From NCBI RefSeq assembly GCF_009936175.1, contig NZ_AP019773.1:1491001-1555000 (forward strand): a stretch of DNA of 64,000 nucleotides. Reading direction: 5' to 3'. The translations under genes were made by a program, and so were the position numbers. Below, piece by piece: positions 38,332-48,173 of the stretch. Under the pieces are notes generated by a model that saw nothing but the letters and a program-made list of their open reading frames with translations, made no database searches and was not told the DNA's origin. The stretch comes from Bartonella quintana (GTDB taxonomy: Bacteria; Pseudomonadota; Alphaproteobacteria; Rhizobiales; Rhizobiaceae). The stretch's first letter is position 1; the number at the start of each line of letters is the position of its first letter.

Positions 38332-40746
38332 TTAATTAAAATGAAGCAACTTTTCAAGATAGTTTTTTTCTACTTCTGGAATATGCCCCCTACTAAGGCG
38401 TTTGCGAATTTCTTCCAAAATCTGCCGTGCACGCATTTGATCACTTTTTTGTGGTATAATACCTTCTTGCCCTTGATCGATTTTTGAAGAAAGTGGACGT
38501 CCTAATGGATCTTCACGACCAGAAACAGCATTTTTATTATCTCCTGCTTCTTTGAGGATCTCTCGCATTTTTTCTAAAACATTTTGTGCACCTTGCCTTA
38601 ATGCTTCTAAAGCATCTGACTGATTTTGTATAGATATTTGATAGTCTCCGTGATCAAGAGCAGCTTCTGCAGAGTTCATTTTTTCTTCTGCTTTTTTCAA
38701 TTTGTCACTCTGTTCGACCTTCTGCTCTGACAATTCTTTTTCTAACGTTGATAATTCCGACTGCAATTCAGTCTGACGTTTTTTTAAAGATTTTCTTTGC
38801 TTTTCCGGCACATTTTCCCCAAAGCGTTGTTCCATTTCCAACTGATGTGTTTCATTGAGAATTTCTTGCTGACGACGCATTAAATCACCAAGTTGATCCA
38901 TTTTCTCTTTCATTTGTGCAAATTGGTTCTTGCTCTGCTCTGCACCTTGATTGCCTTTTCGAACCTGCAAATGATCAAGAATCTGCTCAACTTCAGCCAA
39001 TAACTGTTCAGCCGCGAAAGAAGAACCCATCTTAGCCATTTCTTCAATTAAATTTAGTTTTTTTTGTAATGTACTCTTTGAAAGATTGGGAAGGCTAGGA
39101 TTGCTCTTGTCTTGTGCCTTTTCAGCTAAAGTGTGAACATAATCATCCATAGCTTGGCGTAAATTGGCCATAAGCCGTTCAATTTCTTTAGTTGGAACAC
39201 CGTAGCGAAGTGCATCACGCAAAGCAGCTTGTGCTTGTTTTAAATTTTTCTGAGCGGATTCAAGCTGATTACCTTCAATACTTAAAGCAATCTGCCATAA
39301 ATAATCGGCTACATTGCGCAAATCGCCCTCTGTCTCTGCCATAGAAAGTCTTGTCCATGCACTTTTTAGAACAAGAAAATGTATGGCATTTTGAAGCCCC
39401 TCCTCTGGACGCACAAGCAAAGTAGAAAGCATATCGAGTACGCGCTCTTTCTTAGAAGCATCAAGAGCCAGCAACCGACGCAATTCAATTACTGCACGAG
39501 CAATAGGATTCGAAAAAGCACGCTGTGGTAACGTCATGACAAAAGTTTTGCTACGGCCTTGCTGCCTAGCACCATCTTCTGTCACCAATGTAATTTTAAC
39601 TCCCGAACCAGCCCATGGATGACCTGATACATCTTGTACCATCCGCATTTTACCCCTTCCATCACGCGGAAGAAGAAGTTGTATTTCAGGTGCCTTATAA
39701 AGGGAATCAGCACTTTTATGCTGATCAAGAAAAGGTTCTATTTCTACAAAAGCCTTTGTCACTCCATAATCATCATCCAACTCATACTGAAATTCTAACG
39801 AACCAGTCAAAATTCGCCCTGGTTTTTCCAACCAATGAATTGTCGGATGCTGATCCTTAATCACCTGCAAATGCCACTGCTGTTGCTTATGCCGTGATGA
39901 TACAAATAAATCTGTTGAACATTCTAAGTATGTTTCAAAATGAACAATTGGATCATTTAAAGCCGTTTTTTCGCTTTTCTTAGAAAACAAAATTTCATGC
40001 GCATCCTCTTCAGAGAGCGCTTTTACTGTAACCCCAGCACCATTAACAACACGCACAACCATTTTACTTCCTTCAGGAACAGCAAAGTGTGTTGTCTCAC
40101 CTTGTGTTAAATAAATAGGTGCAACGCCCGTATAAGCAGGTGGTGTTACCCAAACATCAATCCGCATTGACGTTTCATCAATGAAAGGCCGTAAATCGAA
40201 CGCATCTGCCAAACGCCCCCCTAACGAGCCAAAAGAAAAACTAAAAGCACACACACAAAGGAGGACACATAAAGACCTAAGCGCCAAAGGGTCACAAGCC
40301 GCACTATTAGGATAAGCAAAGCCAGTTTTTAAATGGTATAATTGTTTTGCCATGCGGCGTTGATGTTCGCGCCAAATAGCTCCACGAAAACCTTCATCAT
40401 TCTCAGAACATAAATGATCTGTTTGCACGCTTAAAGGCTGATTTTTTAGATTGTTTGCTTGCTCAAGACAACGATTAACTTCCCCGACAGTCGGAAACCG
40501 AAAACTGACAAGAAAAAATAAACTTCCTACAACAGAAAAAAGCATAAACCCAAGTAAGAGTAAATGTGGCCAATAACCTAGAATGCCAAAAACACCCAAC
40601 CAACTAAGCGAACAAAAAACACTAAGAACCAAGAAAAACGGCAACAACCGTATCCATATCCGCTCAAAAAAGATGATACACCACATCAAAACGCGCGTAC
40701 ATAAAAGCTTTATTATTGAAAAATTTTTGATGTTTTCATTTTTCAT
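38332..40746 (-). CDS. DUF4175 / TIGR02302 family membrane protein
   Basis: An 804-residue protein with N-terminal membrane helices (about 20-40, 45-70, 75-100 and one near 170), a beta-rich middle domain with Y..DYGV.KA, and a long Glu/Gln-rich coiled-coil C-terminus (about 570-760). This is the layout of the TIGR02302 family, found only in Alphaproteobacteria next to lysA. Function is unknown. I chose the ATG at 40746 with GGGGAC upstream at a somewhat long distance; the frame is open to 40803. It follows lysA in the same direction. Confidence 0.85.
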   Translation of the reverse strand: MKNENIKNFSIIKLLCTRVLMWCIIFFERIWIRLLPFFLVLSVFCSLSWLGVFGILGYWPHLLLLGFMLFSVVGSLFFLVSFRFPTVGEVNRCLEQANNLKNQPLSVQTDHLCSENDEGFRGAIWREHQRRMAKQLYHLKTGFAYPNSAACDPLALRSLCVLLCVCAFSFSFGSLGGRLADAFDLRPFIDETSMRIDVWVTPPAYTGVAPIYLTQGETTHFAVPEGSKMVVRVVNGAGVTVKALSEEDAHEILFSKKSEKTALNDPIVHFETYLECSTDLFVSSRHKQQQWHLQVIKDQHPTIHWLEKPGRILTGSLEFQYELDDDYGVTKAFVEIEPFLDQHKSADSLYKAPEIQLLLPRDGRGKMRMVQDVSGHPWAGSGVKITLVTEDGARQQGRSKTFVMTLPQRAFSNPIARAVIELRRLLALDASKKERVLDMLSTLLVRPEEGLQNAIHFLVLKSAWTRLSMAETEGDLRNVADYLWQIALSIEGNQLESAQKNLKQAQAALRDALRYGVPTKEIERLMANLRQAMDDYVHTLAEKAQDKSNPSLPNLSKSTLQKKLNLIEEMAKMGSSFAAEQLLAEVEQILDHLQVRKGNQGAEQSKNQFAQMKEKMDQLGDLMRRQQEILNETHQLEMEQRFGENVPEKQRKSLKKRQTELQSELSTLEKELSEQKVEQSDKLKKAEEKMNSAEAALDHGDYQISIQNQSDALEALRQGAQNVLEKMREILKEAGDNKNAVSGREDPLGRPLSSKIDQGQEGIIPQKSDQMRARQILEEIRKRLSRGHIPEVEKNYLEKLLHFN

Positions 40747-40857
40747 AGAAAAACATTTGTCCCCTTTTACAGTGGTGTAATTGAGATCATAAAATGCATA
40801 CAAGGCAATTTCCAGAAACTAAATCGTTTCATCAAAGTTTAGTAAAAATAAGAATAT

Positions 40858-42132
40858 TTAACGATGCTCAATCCAATCTGGAATATAATCGCAGCCTATC
40901 AATTGCGCATAATCAAGGCGTGGACGAATGATCGCATAACGCGTATCCTGAACGAGAACTTCCGGAACCAAAAGCCGGCTATTATAAGTGCTCGCCATCA
41001 CTGCACTGTAAGCACCAGCCCCCGTAATGGCTAAAAGATCGCCTGCCGCCAAGATCGGCACACGGCGATCTAATGCTAAATAATCACCGGTTTCACAAAC
41101 TGAACCAACAATATCTGCCCGAATAAATGATGCATCCTCTGGTGCTTGTTTTACAAGTACCACATTTTGCCAAGCATCATAAAGCGTTGGACGTATCAGA
41201 TCATTCATCGCAGCATCCACAACAACAAAATTCCGTCCTTCTCCTCTTTTTAAATAGATAACAGATGTCACCAACACACCAGCCTCGCCAATAATACTGC
41301 GTCCAGGCTCCACGATAATCTTAAGCCCTAAAGGTGCAATATGCCTCTTGACAAGTGCTGCATAATCAAAAAGAGACGGCACTGAATGTTGTTCATGACC
41401 ATATGCAATACCAAGCCCCCCCCCAATATCGACATGGGTAAGTGCATATCCACTACTCGATAAATGACGCACAAAATCTGCAAAAATAAGGAATGCATCT
41501 TCAAACGGCTTTAGATCACAAATCTGACTGCCAATATGCATATCCACACCACACACATGAATGCCTGGCAATTGAGCTGCTTTTTTATACACATCCCATG
41601 CTAACGATAATGGAATACCAAATTTATTTTCATATTTACCCGTTGTAATTTTTTTATGGGTCTTTGCATCTACATCTGGATTAATGCGCAATGAAATGCG
41701 TGCCGTTTTTGAAAATGCAACAGCACGTGCCGAAAGTTGTTCAAGTTCAGGCTCTGATTCAACATTAAAACAACAAATATCATGCGCAAGAGCAAAATCT
41801 ATTTCCTTTACCGTTTTGCCAACACCAGAATAAACAATGCAATGAGCAGGAATGCCAGCAGCAAGTGCGCGTCGCAACTCACCTTCTGAAACCACATCAG
41901 CTCCCGCCCCGTTTGCCGCTAAAAGTTGTAACACTGCCTGATTGGAATTAGCCTTCACGGCATAAGCAATCAAACTAGGCATATCTCGAAAAGCGTTTTG
42001 ATAATCTTTAAAACGTGTAACCAGCGCATTAGCCGAATAACAATAAAAAGGAGTTCCGACATCCTGCGCCAATGCAGAAAGAGAAAGACCTTCAGCATGA
42101 AGGACACCCTGATTATAAGAAAAAAAATGCAT
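40858..42132 (-). CDS. lysA: Diaminopimelate decarboxylase
   Basis: A 424-residue PLP enzyme converting meso-diaminopimelate to lysine. The PLP lysine is K60 (IAYAVKANSN). The barrel shows HCIVYSGVGKT, the H-I-G-S-Q motif (DMHIGSQI) and VDIGGGLGI, and the phosphate-binding EPGRSI. The C-terminal domain shows GSVCETGDYLA (dimer-site Cys) and GAGAYSAVMASTYN. Length is normal. lptM lies 8 bases upstream. Intact lysA suggests the cell still makes lysine from the peptidoglycan precursor. Confidence 0.97.
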   Translation of the reverse strand: MHFFSYNQGVLHAEGLSLSALAQDVGTPFYCYSANALVTRFKDYQNAFRDMPSLIAYAVKANSNQAVLQLLAANGAGADVVSEGELRRALAAGIPAHCIVYSGVGKTVKEIDFALAHDICCFNVESEPELEQLSARAVAFSKTARISLRINPDVDAKTHKKITTGKYENKFGIPLSLAWDVYKKAAQLPGIHVCGVDMHIGSQICDLKPFEDAFLIFADFVRHLSSSGYALTHVDIGGGLGIAYGHEQHSVPSLFDYAALVKRHIAPLGLKIIVEPGRSIIGEAGVLVTSVIYLKRGEGRNFVVVDAAMNDLIRPTLYDAWQNVVLVKQAPEDASFIRADIVGSVCETGDYLALDRRVPILAAGDLLAITGAGAYSAVMASTYNSRLLVPEVLVQDTRYAIIRPRLDYAQLIGCDYIPDWIEHR

Positions 42133-42140
42133 AAAAACCT

Positions 42141-42320
42141 CTAGTGTATCAACCGATCGAGAATAAAAGGCTTATCTACTTTGTTTTTGGCAACAGATGC
42201 TTCTTGCGCAGGTTTTTCCATACTTGGAGGAGGCAATTCTAACGCGCCTTTACGCCCGCATCCAACTACAACAGCACCATAAAAAAGGACAATCATCAGA
42301 CTCTTTAAAATAATTTTCAT
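42141..42320 (-). CDS. lptM: LptM-like small lipoprotein
   Basis: A 59-residue lipoprotein with a signal peptide (1-20) and a lipobox reading VVVGC, followed by GRKGALELPPP, the LptM (YifL) signature. LptM binds and assists maturation of the LPS transporter LptD-LptE at the outer membrane. GAGGGC just upstream supports the ATG at 42320; the open frame extends further without family similarity. In Rhizobiales it lies between argH and lysA, as here. Confidence 0.85.
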   Translation of the reverse strand: MKIILKSLMIVLFYGAVVVGCGRKGALELPPPSMEKPAQEASVAKNKVDKPFILDRLIH

Positions 42321-42379
42321 ATGCCCTCTTTTCCTCCTATCGATCTTTTTCCTTATTTCTGGGTTAAAAATAAAATCAC

Positions 42380-43774
42380 TCAGGCGTTTACAAGGCGTTT
42401 TTTCCAATGGGCAATTTGATAAAGTACTTCTGAAAGCACCTTACCATCAAAACTTTTACGACTTTTAATCGATTTTTCAACCGTTAAAACATCAAAAAGT
42501 GCTGCATTGATATCTGGACATATCGTTTGAAGCTCGTCCAATGACAAATCATTCAGGCCACATTTTTTCTTTCTGCCAATACCACAGCTTGCCCTGTAAT
42601 ATGGTGTACTTTACGAAGAGGAAGCCCTAATTCACGCAAAAGCCAATCAACAAAATCCGTAGGCTGTCGCATAACCCAAATCAGCTGCTTGTCTCATGCC
42701 TTTTTTATTAACTTCAAGATCCACCAATGATTCCTGTCATTGCTGCCAGTGATAATTCTAGACTCAAAGCACCATCAAACACATATTCCTTATCTTCCTG
42801 CCTATCTTTTGAAGAGGCAAAGGGTAATCCTTTCATCACCGTTAACAACCCAATCAATGCACCATTTATATATCCCTTTTTGGCACGCACAAGTTCGGCA
42901 GCATAAGGATTTCTCTTTTGCGGTATAATAGATGAACCCGTTGAAAGCATCCGATAAACGGATAAAATGAAATTGTGCACTTGACCAAAGGACAATTTCT
43001 TCTGCTAAGCATGAAAGATGCGTTGCACAAAGAACACCAGCGCTTAAAAATTCTAACGCACAATCACGATCTAAAACACTATCAATCGAATTCCGTTTTG
43101 ATTCTTAAAAACGTAGCGTTTCTGCTGGCATAAAATGATTAATTGGAAAGCTTGTTCCTGCCAAAGCTACGGCTCCTTAAAGACGATTCATTCATTCTTT
43201 CAACCGCATCACGCATCCGCGATAAATCCTGACCAAACATTTCAACATAAGCCATCATATAATGACCAAATGTTACGGGTTGTGCCGGTTGTAAATGCGT
43301 AAAACTGGCATAAAGGTATGGACATGTGTATGGACATGTTGTTCTGCTTGAACAAGCAATGCTCTATCAATCCTTTTAAAGCTTGCGCTATTTTTTGCAT
43401 TGTATCATGCACCCACAAACGAAAATCAACAGCAACTTGATCATTGCGTGAACGTGCGATATGCAAACGCCCTGCAACAGGACCAATTAATTCAGCCAGC
43501 CGCACTTCAGTATTCATGTGAGTATCTTTAAATTTTCGTGAAAAAACAAATGTGCCATTTTCAAGTTCTTGTCGAATAAGTTTTAAACTATGAACAATTT
43601 TTTCATAATCCGATTGTGAAATAATCCTCGTTTGTGCTAGCATCGTTGCATGAGCAAGTGAACCTTCATATCTTGTTGATGAGGCATTAGTTTTTTCTAT
43701 AATTTCAGCGGGTCCTGCGACAAACTGGCTACCCCATCGCTACCCCACATTTGATTTTTGAATTTCCTATCCAT
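42380..43774 (-). pseudogene. argH: Argininosuccinate lyase pseudogene
   Basis: From the ATG at 43774 the fragments follow ArgH in order across several frames: a QMWG start, [23 protein letters not shown], then [38 protein letters not shown] core (43242-43643), the catalytic loop [13 protein letters not shown] (42714-42995) and a K.LS.VLYQIAHWKKRL tail ending at 42380. At least four frameshifts and internal deletions or stops interrupt it. The product would be inactive, so arginine synthesis through this enzyme is lost unless another copy exists. Confidence 0.92.
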
Positions 43775-43811
43775 CATATCTCCAAAGCATCCATTAATAA
43801 GGGCAAAAATT

Positions 43812-44516
43812 ATGGTTTCTCAAATTCTTAACAGTACAAAACACAACAATAAAAAAATACAATTGCTCATCGCATTCTTTATCATTACCGTTGCCTTGAG
43901 TTTATACACAACAACAAGCAATCATAACAAGAGAGAGTCTTTCTTTTCCAATTTCATTTCAACGGCAAAAGCGCAACAAACAAACATCGATAAAACACGA
44001 ATAGAAAAAAGAATGGCAATCAAAAAAGCAGCCAAAGGCTTTTTTACTCATATACGTTTTACTGATATGCCTTATGACATGAATCAACTTTCTTTTAAGG
44101 ATATTCAAGGACAAGACCACAAACTCGCCGAATTTACCGGAAAACCGATGCTGATCAATCTGTGGGCGATTTGGTGCGCACCTTGTCGCATGGAAATGCC
44201 AGAATTAGCCCAATTAAAACGTGAATTGGGTGGAAAAAATTTCGATGTAATGGCCATTAATGTTGATCAAGCTGCTTCTCCTGAAAAAATTCAGCAATTT
44301 TTACAGAATGTTCATGCGGATAACTTGCTTTACTATCGCGATGAAACAATGACTATTTTCAACAGCGTGAGAAAACAAGGGCTGGCTTTAGGATTGCCTT
44401 TAACACTTCTCATCGATAAAAATGGTTATCTCATTGCTTCATTCAATGGTGCAGCTCCATGGGCCAATAACGATGCCAAAGCACTTATAAAAGCTGTCAT
44501 AAGAGAAGCACAATAA
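43812..44516 (+). CDS. TlpA-like membrane-anchored thioredoxin
   Basis: A 234-residue protein with one N-terminal membrane anchor (about 16-33) and a periplasmic thioredoxin domain. The redox motif is W-C122-A-P-C125 in NLWAIWCAPCRMEMP, and the cis-Pro loop is GLPLTLLID. TlpA proteins reduce periplasmic cysteines, notably in cytochrome oxidase subunit II/Sco assembly, which would complement SURF1. I chose the ATG at 43812 because AAGGGC lies upstream. It diverges from the dead argH, as in relatives where argH and tlpA are divergent. Confidence 0.9.
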   Translation: MVSQILNSTKHNNKKIQLLIAFFIITVALSLYTTTSNHNKRESFFSNFISTAKAQQTNIDKTRIEKRMAIKKAAKGFFTHIRFTDMPYDMNQLSFKDIQGQDHKLAEFTGKPMLINLWAIWCAPCRMEMPELAQLKRELGGKNFDVMAINVDQAASPEKIQQFLQNVHADNLLYYRDETMTIFNSVRKQGLALGLPLTLLIDKNGYLIASFNGAAPWANNDAKALIKAVIREAQ

Positions 44517-44561
44517 CCTAATAACCGCACTTTTTTAAACGTTGTAGAACTAAAGCTAGTG

Positions 44562-44985
44562 TCGAAAAAAAAGCAAAATGGTCGGTCCTTGGGACAAAAA
44601 AGACGGGGACCTCCGATCATTTTACCCTGTTCTCGCAAATCTTCCCTCAAATCGTGCATCGTCAAAGCTTAACCGATTGAGCTTGCATCAAAAGCAAGCC
44701 CTGTTGGCGAAAGACAAACATCCTGTGCGCACAACCCACGCTACTAAAGGGATATCACTGGTATCAGATACTCGCTTCATGCACATATTCTACGATCCAA
44801 TCATTTGCACAATCGAATTCGCCAGAAATAACCACCCTTTCAAGAAACCCTTCATCTGGAAGGGAAAAAACGATTTTCTACAACAAATTTTTAAGTTGAT
44901 AACGATTCACAATACGATAAATTTCAGCTTTGACAGGACAAGCACCCACATTAACCAACAAAGTGATAGCAGGTTTATTCGTGTT
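44562..44985 (-). pseudogene. UPF0178 (YaiI/YqxD-like) pseudogene
   Basis: Pieces on the minus strand read in order like UPF0178: a start ITLLVNVGACPVKAEIYRI (relatives: VDADACPVK-E-Y), LERVVISGEFDCANDWIVE, then SDIPLVAWV and the end DLREDLREQGKMIGGP followed by F..KDR. Stops and frameshifts separate them, and the catalytic-type Asp of the DADACPV motif is replaced. The family is of unknown function, with a PIN-like fold. Confidence 0.75.
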
Positions 44986-45020
44986 TTTTTCTCTTGGCTT
45001 TCACGCAACGACAAGTTCTT

Positions 45021-45875
45021 TCATTCATCTAAACATTGTAAATGATTACGATAAAATATTATCGCTGCATTTATTTCTCCCCCCAAAATAAAGATTGCAC
45101 TCAACATGTAAAGAAAAATAATGGCAACCATAATAGATGTTAACCCGGCATAGGTAGAAATATAATTAAACATTGTTAAATAATGAGCAAAAGCAATAGA
45201 AGCCATAAACCAAACAAACATTGTTACTACGATCCCTGGTAAAATATCTATAAATTTCCGTCGCCCTGCCGGGAGCCATTTATGAACAATCAAAAGACTC
45301 ACAAATAAAACAACTGCTGCGATGATGTAACGCCAGAGACGAATGACACCAATATATTCAGTAATGAAAAAAGAATGATTTTGCATAATTTTGATCAGCA
45401 AAGGTGCCAAAATTAATAAAAAGCTGATCACAACAAGACCAATAGCTCCAACGATTACAAAAAACAAACTTTGAAAACGACAAAATAACAAACTACGCCG
45501 ATCAACCACGCGATACGCTTTATTTAAGGCTGTACGCAAAGCCTCTATTCCATTAGAGGCAAAATAAGCTGCTCCAATAACAGAAACCGTCAACACCCCT
45601 CCTCTCTGAATGGTTAAAACATTGATAATTTCCTTCGATAAAGGCTCTGCAATAACATCTGGCAATAATTGTACAAGTGCTTTGATTTTTTGCGGCGTAT
45701 ATGTAAAAGCACTGGAAAAACTGGCAAGAGAAGTTCCAAAAATAAAGAACGGGAAAAATGCTAAAAGCCCCGAAAGCGCGACATGGCTTGCAAAAGCACT
45801 CCCATTATCACGCCAATAATGGCTTACTGCATCAACAAGAATACGATAGCTATACCAAAAGATATCTCTTAACAA
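45021..45875 (-). CDS. YihY/BrkB family inner-membrane protein
   Basis: A 284-residue protein with six predicted membrane segments and the family motifs ASHVALSGLLAFFPF near the N-terminus and W.PA-GRRKF..ILPG near residue 205, then a YISTYAGL..I...LYM...I.ILGGEINA end. The family was once called ribonuclease BN, wrongly; its role is unknown, although BrkB is linked to serum resistance in Bordetella. It stands alone, downstream of a dead yaiI. Confidence 0.9.
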   Translation of the reverse strand: MLRDIFWYSYRILVDAVSHYWRDNGSAFASHVALSGLLAFFPFFIFGTSLASFSSAFTYTPQKIKALVQLLPDVIAEPLSKEIINVLTIQRGGVLTVSVIGAAYFASNGIEALRTALNKAYRVVDRRSLLFCRFQSLFFVIVGAIGLVVISFLLILAPLLIKIMQNHSFFITEYIGVIRLWRYIIAAVVLFVSLLIVHKWLPAGRRKFIDILPGIVVTMFVWFMASIAFAHYLTMFNYISTYAGLTSIMVAIIFLYMLSAIFILGGEINAAIIFYRNHLQCLDE

Positions 45876-46521
45876 ATCTTAATACTTTCTGGTAAAACTC
45901 TTACTTCGTTTATCCAAGCTTGATAAAAATCACCAAAATTTTAAAAACAAATATTACTCAATATAAAGGGTAACAATCCATATGGTCAAGCCTAGCCTAT
46001 ACCAAGATAAAAAAGAACGAATCAGCACATTTTACGCATCAAGAGTCAAAAACGACAAAGATTTGTACACACCAACCACCGATATGATAAAATAGATATA
46101 CGCGTCTATAGAAATCCCCACCAAACGATACATAACTTTCATTGTAAGCTTGGATAAACGCCAGATGATCTCTTTTTTAATTCCATTCTGTGCCAGCCAC
46201 AGCTGGAGAACAATCCTAAGTATAATGCGCCCCACGAGATTATCCACAAATAGCCCCTACACGAAAACAAAGAAAGCAATGCATAGACAAAGCAGCTAAT
46301 GGCTTAATTTTTTTGTTTCTCCTGCAGAATCAGGAGTTCTTTTTGTCCATTATATGCCTATAATCACCAATAATAATCTGGCACACAATTAAAACCTTTT
46401 GAACCACGCGCATCTGCACCAGAGTAATGGCTTCTCTCACAATCGATAAACTTAAAATGAATAAAGAAAAAATATCTTATAAATTTCTGAAAAATCAGCA
46501 AAATTTAACAAAAAAGCTTTT
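45876..46521. other. Gene-poor region between BrkB and prephenate dehydrogenase genes
   Basis: About 650 bases. A minus-strand open frame at 46032-46247 could encode a 71-residue hydrophobic, basic peptide (containing IIWRLSKLTMKVMYRLVGIS) starting in a poor context. I do not recognise it, and it may be a relic. Nothing else is evident. Confidence 0.4.
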
Positions 46522-47454
46522 TTACGTGCTCTCTTTAGAAACATTATGACGCCCAAAATCAGGAGCATCAATTTCCTGCCCAGCAGCAATAATATTGCGG
46601 CGAACAGCACGTGTACGCGTAAAAAAATTAAACAGTGTCTCACCATCTTCCAAACGAATTGCCTGTTCTAAAGAAGCAAGCCCTTCACTAAAACGGCTCA
46701 ACATTTCTAAAATGGCATCTTTATTATGCAAACAAATATCGCGCCACATAACGGGATCAGAAGATGCCAAACGGGTAAAATCACGAAAACCTGAAGCGGA
46801 ATAAGCAATGACTTCTGAATTCGTCACTTTTTCTAAATCACTTGCTGTTCCGACAGTATTATAAGCAATCAAATGCGGCAAATGCGAAACAATAGCCAAA
46901 ACAAGATCATGATGTTTAGGGTCCATCTTCTCGACACGGGCTCCACAAGCTTCCCAAAATGCTGTCAATCGTGCTACAGCCGAAGCATCACTTTCAGCAA
47001 AAGGCGTTAAAATACACCAGCGATTCATAAACAAATCAGCAAAACCAGCATCCGGTCCCGAATATTCCGTTCCAGCAATCGGATGACCAGGAATAAAATG
47101 AACCGTTTTAGGCAATAAAGGTGCCATTTCTGCAATAACTAATGCTTTTGTAGAGCCAACATCACTGACAATCGCTCCAGGTTTTAAAGAATCATGAAGC
47201 GTTTTTGCCACTTGTGCACTAGCTCCAACAGGAACAGAAATAATAACCAAATCTGCTCCCTCAACAGCTTCTGCATTATTTGTTGTATAAAAATTCCCAA
47301 GGTCTAATTCGCGTGCTCTTTTCAGTGTTTCTTGACGACGCGTTGCAATAGAAATATGAGCTGTGAGATTTTTCTTTTTAATCGCTCTTGCTAAAGAAGA
47401 TCCAATAAGACCAATGCCAATGAGTGCTATTTTTTCAAAATGAATATAGAGCAT
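46522..47454 (-). CDS. Prephenate/arogenate dehydrogenase family protein
   Basis: A 310-residue NAD(P)-dependent dehydrogenase for tyrosine synthesis. The N-terminal Rossmann motif is ALIGIGLIGSSLA (about 10-22). SDVGSTK and the active-site region PGHPIAGTEYSGPDAG with the catalytic His follow, and SHLPHLIAY lies in the helical C-terminal half. In Rhizobiales it pairs with hisC (TyrC type); no hisC is seen upstream, only about 700 bases of non-coding sequence. Chorismate mutase at 19327-19662 would supply prephenate. Confidence 0.92.
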   Translation of the reverse strand: MLYIHFEKIALIGIGLIGSSLARAIKKKNLTAHISIATRRQETLKRARELDLGNFYTTNNAEAVEGADLVIISVPVGASAQVAKTLHDSLKPGAIVSDVGSTKALVIAEMAPLLPKTVHFIPGHPIAGTEYSGPDAGFADLFMNRWCILTPFAESDASAVARLTAFWEACGARVEKMDPKHHDLVLAIVSHLPHLIAYNTVGTASDLEKVTNSEVIAYSASGFRDFTRLASSDPVMWRDICLHNKDAILEMLSRFSEGLASLEQAIRLEDGETLFNFFTRTRAVRRNIIAAGQEIDAPDFGRHNVSKEST

Positions 47455-48173
47455 CTTTCACCTTTAAAGATTCTTTGAAAACGGCAACAAAGTCAAAATC
47501 CGTCCGTCTGTTTGTTCAAGAGTTATGGATCAAACATTTAAAAAACCATAACCGACAAGAGAAAAGAATTATTAAAGTTACGCACCGTCCAACAATCATC
47601 CGAGCAACCCATTAACAAACCATTTTATCTAGAAAATATACCTCCAAAATTGGTGATAAAAAACGTAGCATCAAGCTCTAAAACTTGTCAATTTATTGTT
47701 TACACACACGCATCACTACACAGGATACAAATGCTCTCTCACAAGTTGTTGATCAATAATAACAACCGCTCTGCACAAAATATCACCAAATTTTATTCCA
47801 AAAAGCTTTCTAAAATACAAGCAAATGCCAATTTTTCTTCACAGAGTGAGTAGCTTGGATTATATCGCGGAAAAATTTTAAAGCAGCAATATAAACACAG
47901 TTTTTTCAAATGCTGAAAACTCCGCTAAACAATTGATGCAAAAAGATGCCGTGATTTTAAAAACATTTTTTCTCCCTTCGATGCCATAAATCAAGCAAAT
48001 ATGAGGTAAATTTGCTTTTCCAACAAAGAAAATTTGATAAAAATAACACCCTTAACACCCTTGTTGATTAGACAGATTCCTTGACGAAAATGATGTTCGT
48101 CTTTTATCAAACGTATAAAAACAAACAATCTTATGAAAGAAAAATTTATTTCATAAAACTTTCAAATAAACTC
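47455..48173. other. Gene-poor region upstream of the prephenate dehydrogenase gene
   Basis: About 720 AT-rich bases with no gene I can support. Several short rightward open frames show no family features. I looked for a hisC remnant and found none. Confidence 0.5.

Noticed and set aside
46032..46247. 71-codon minus-strand open frame as a gene
   Set aside because: No ribosome site or recognisable family; kept only as a remark in the intergenic entry.
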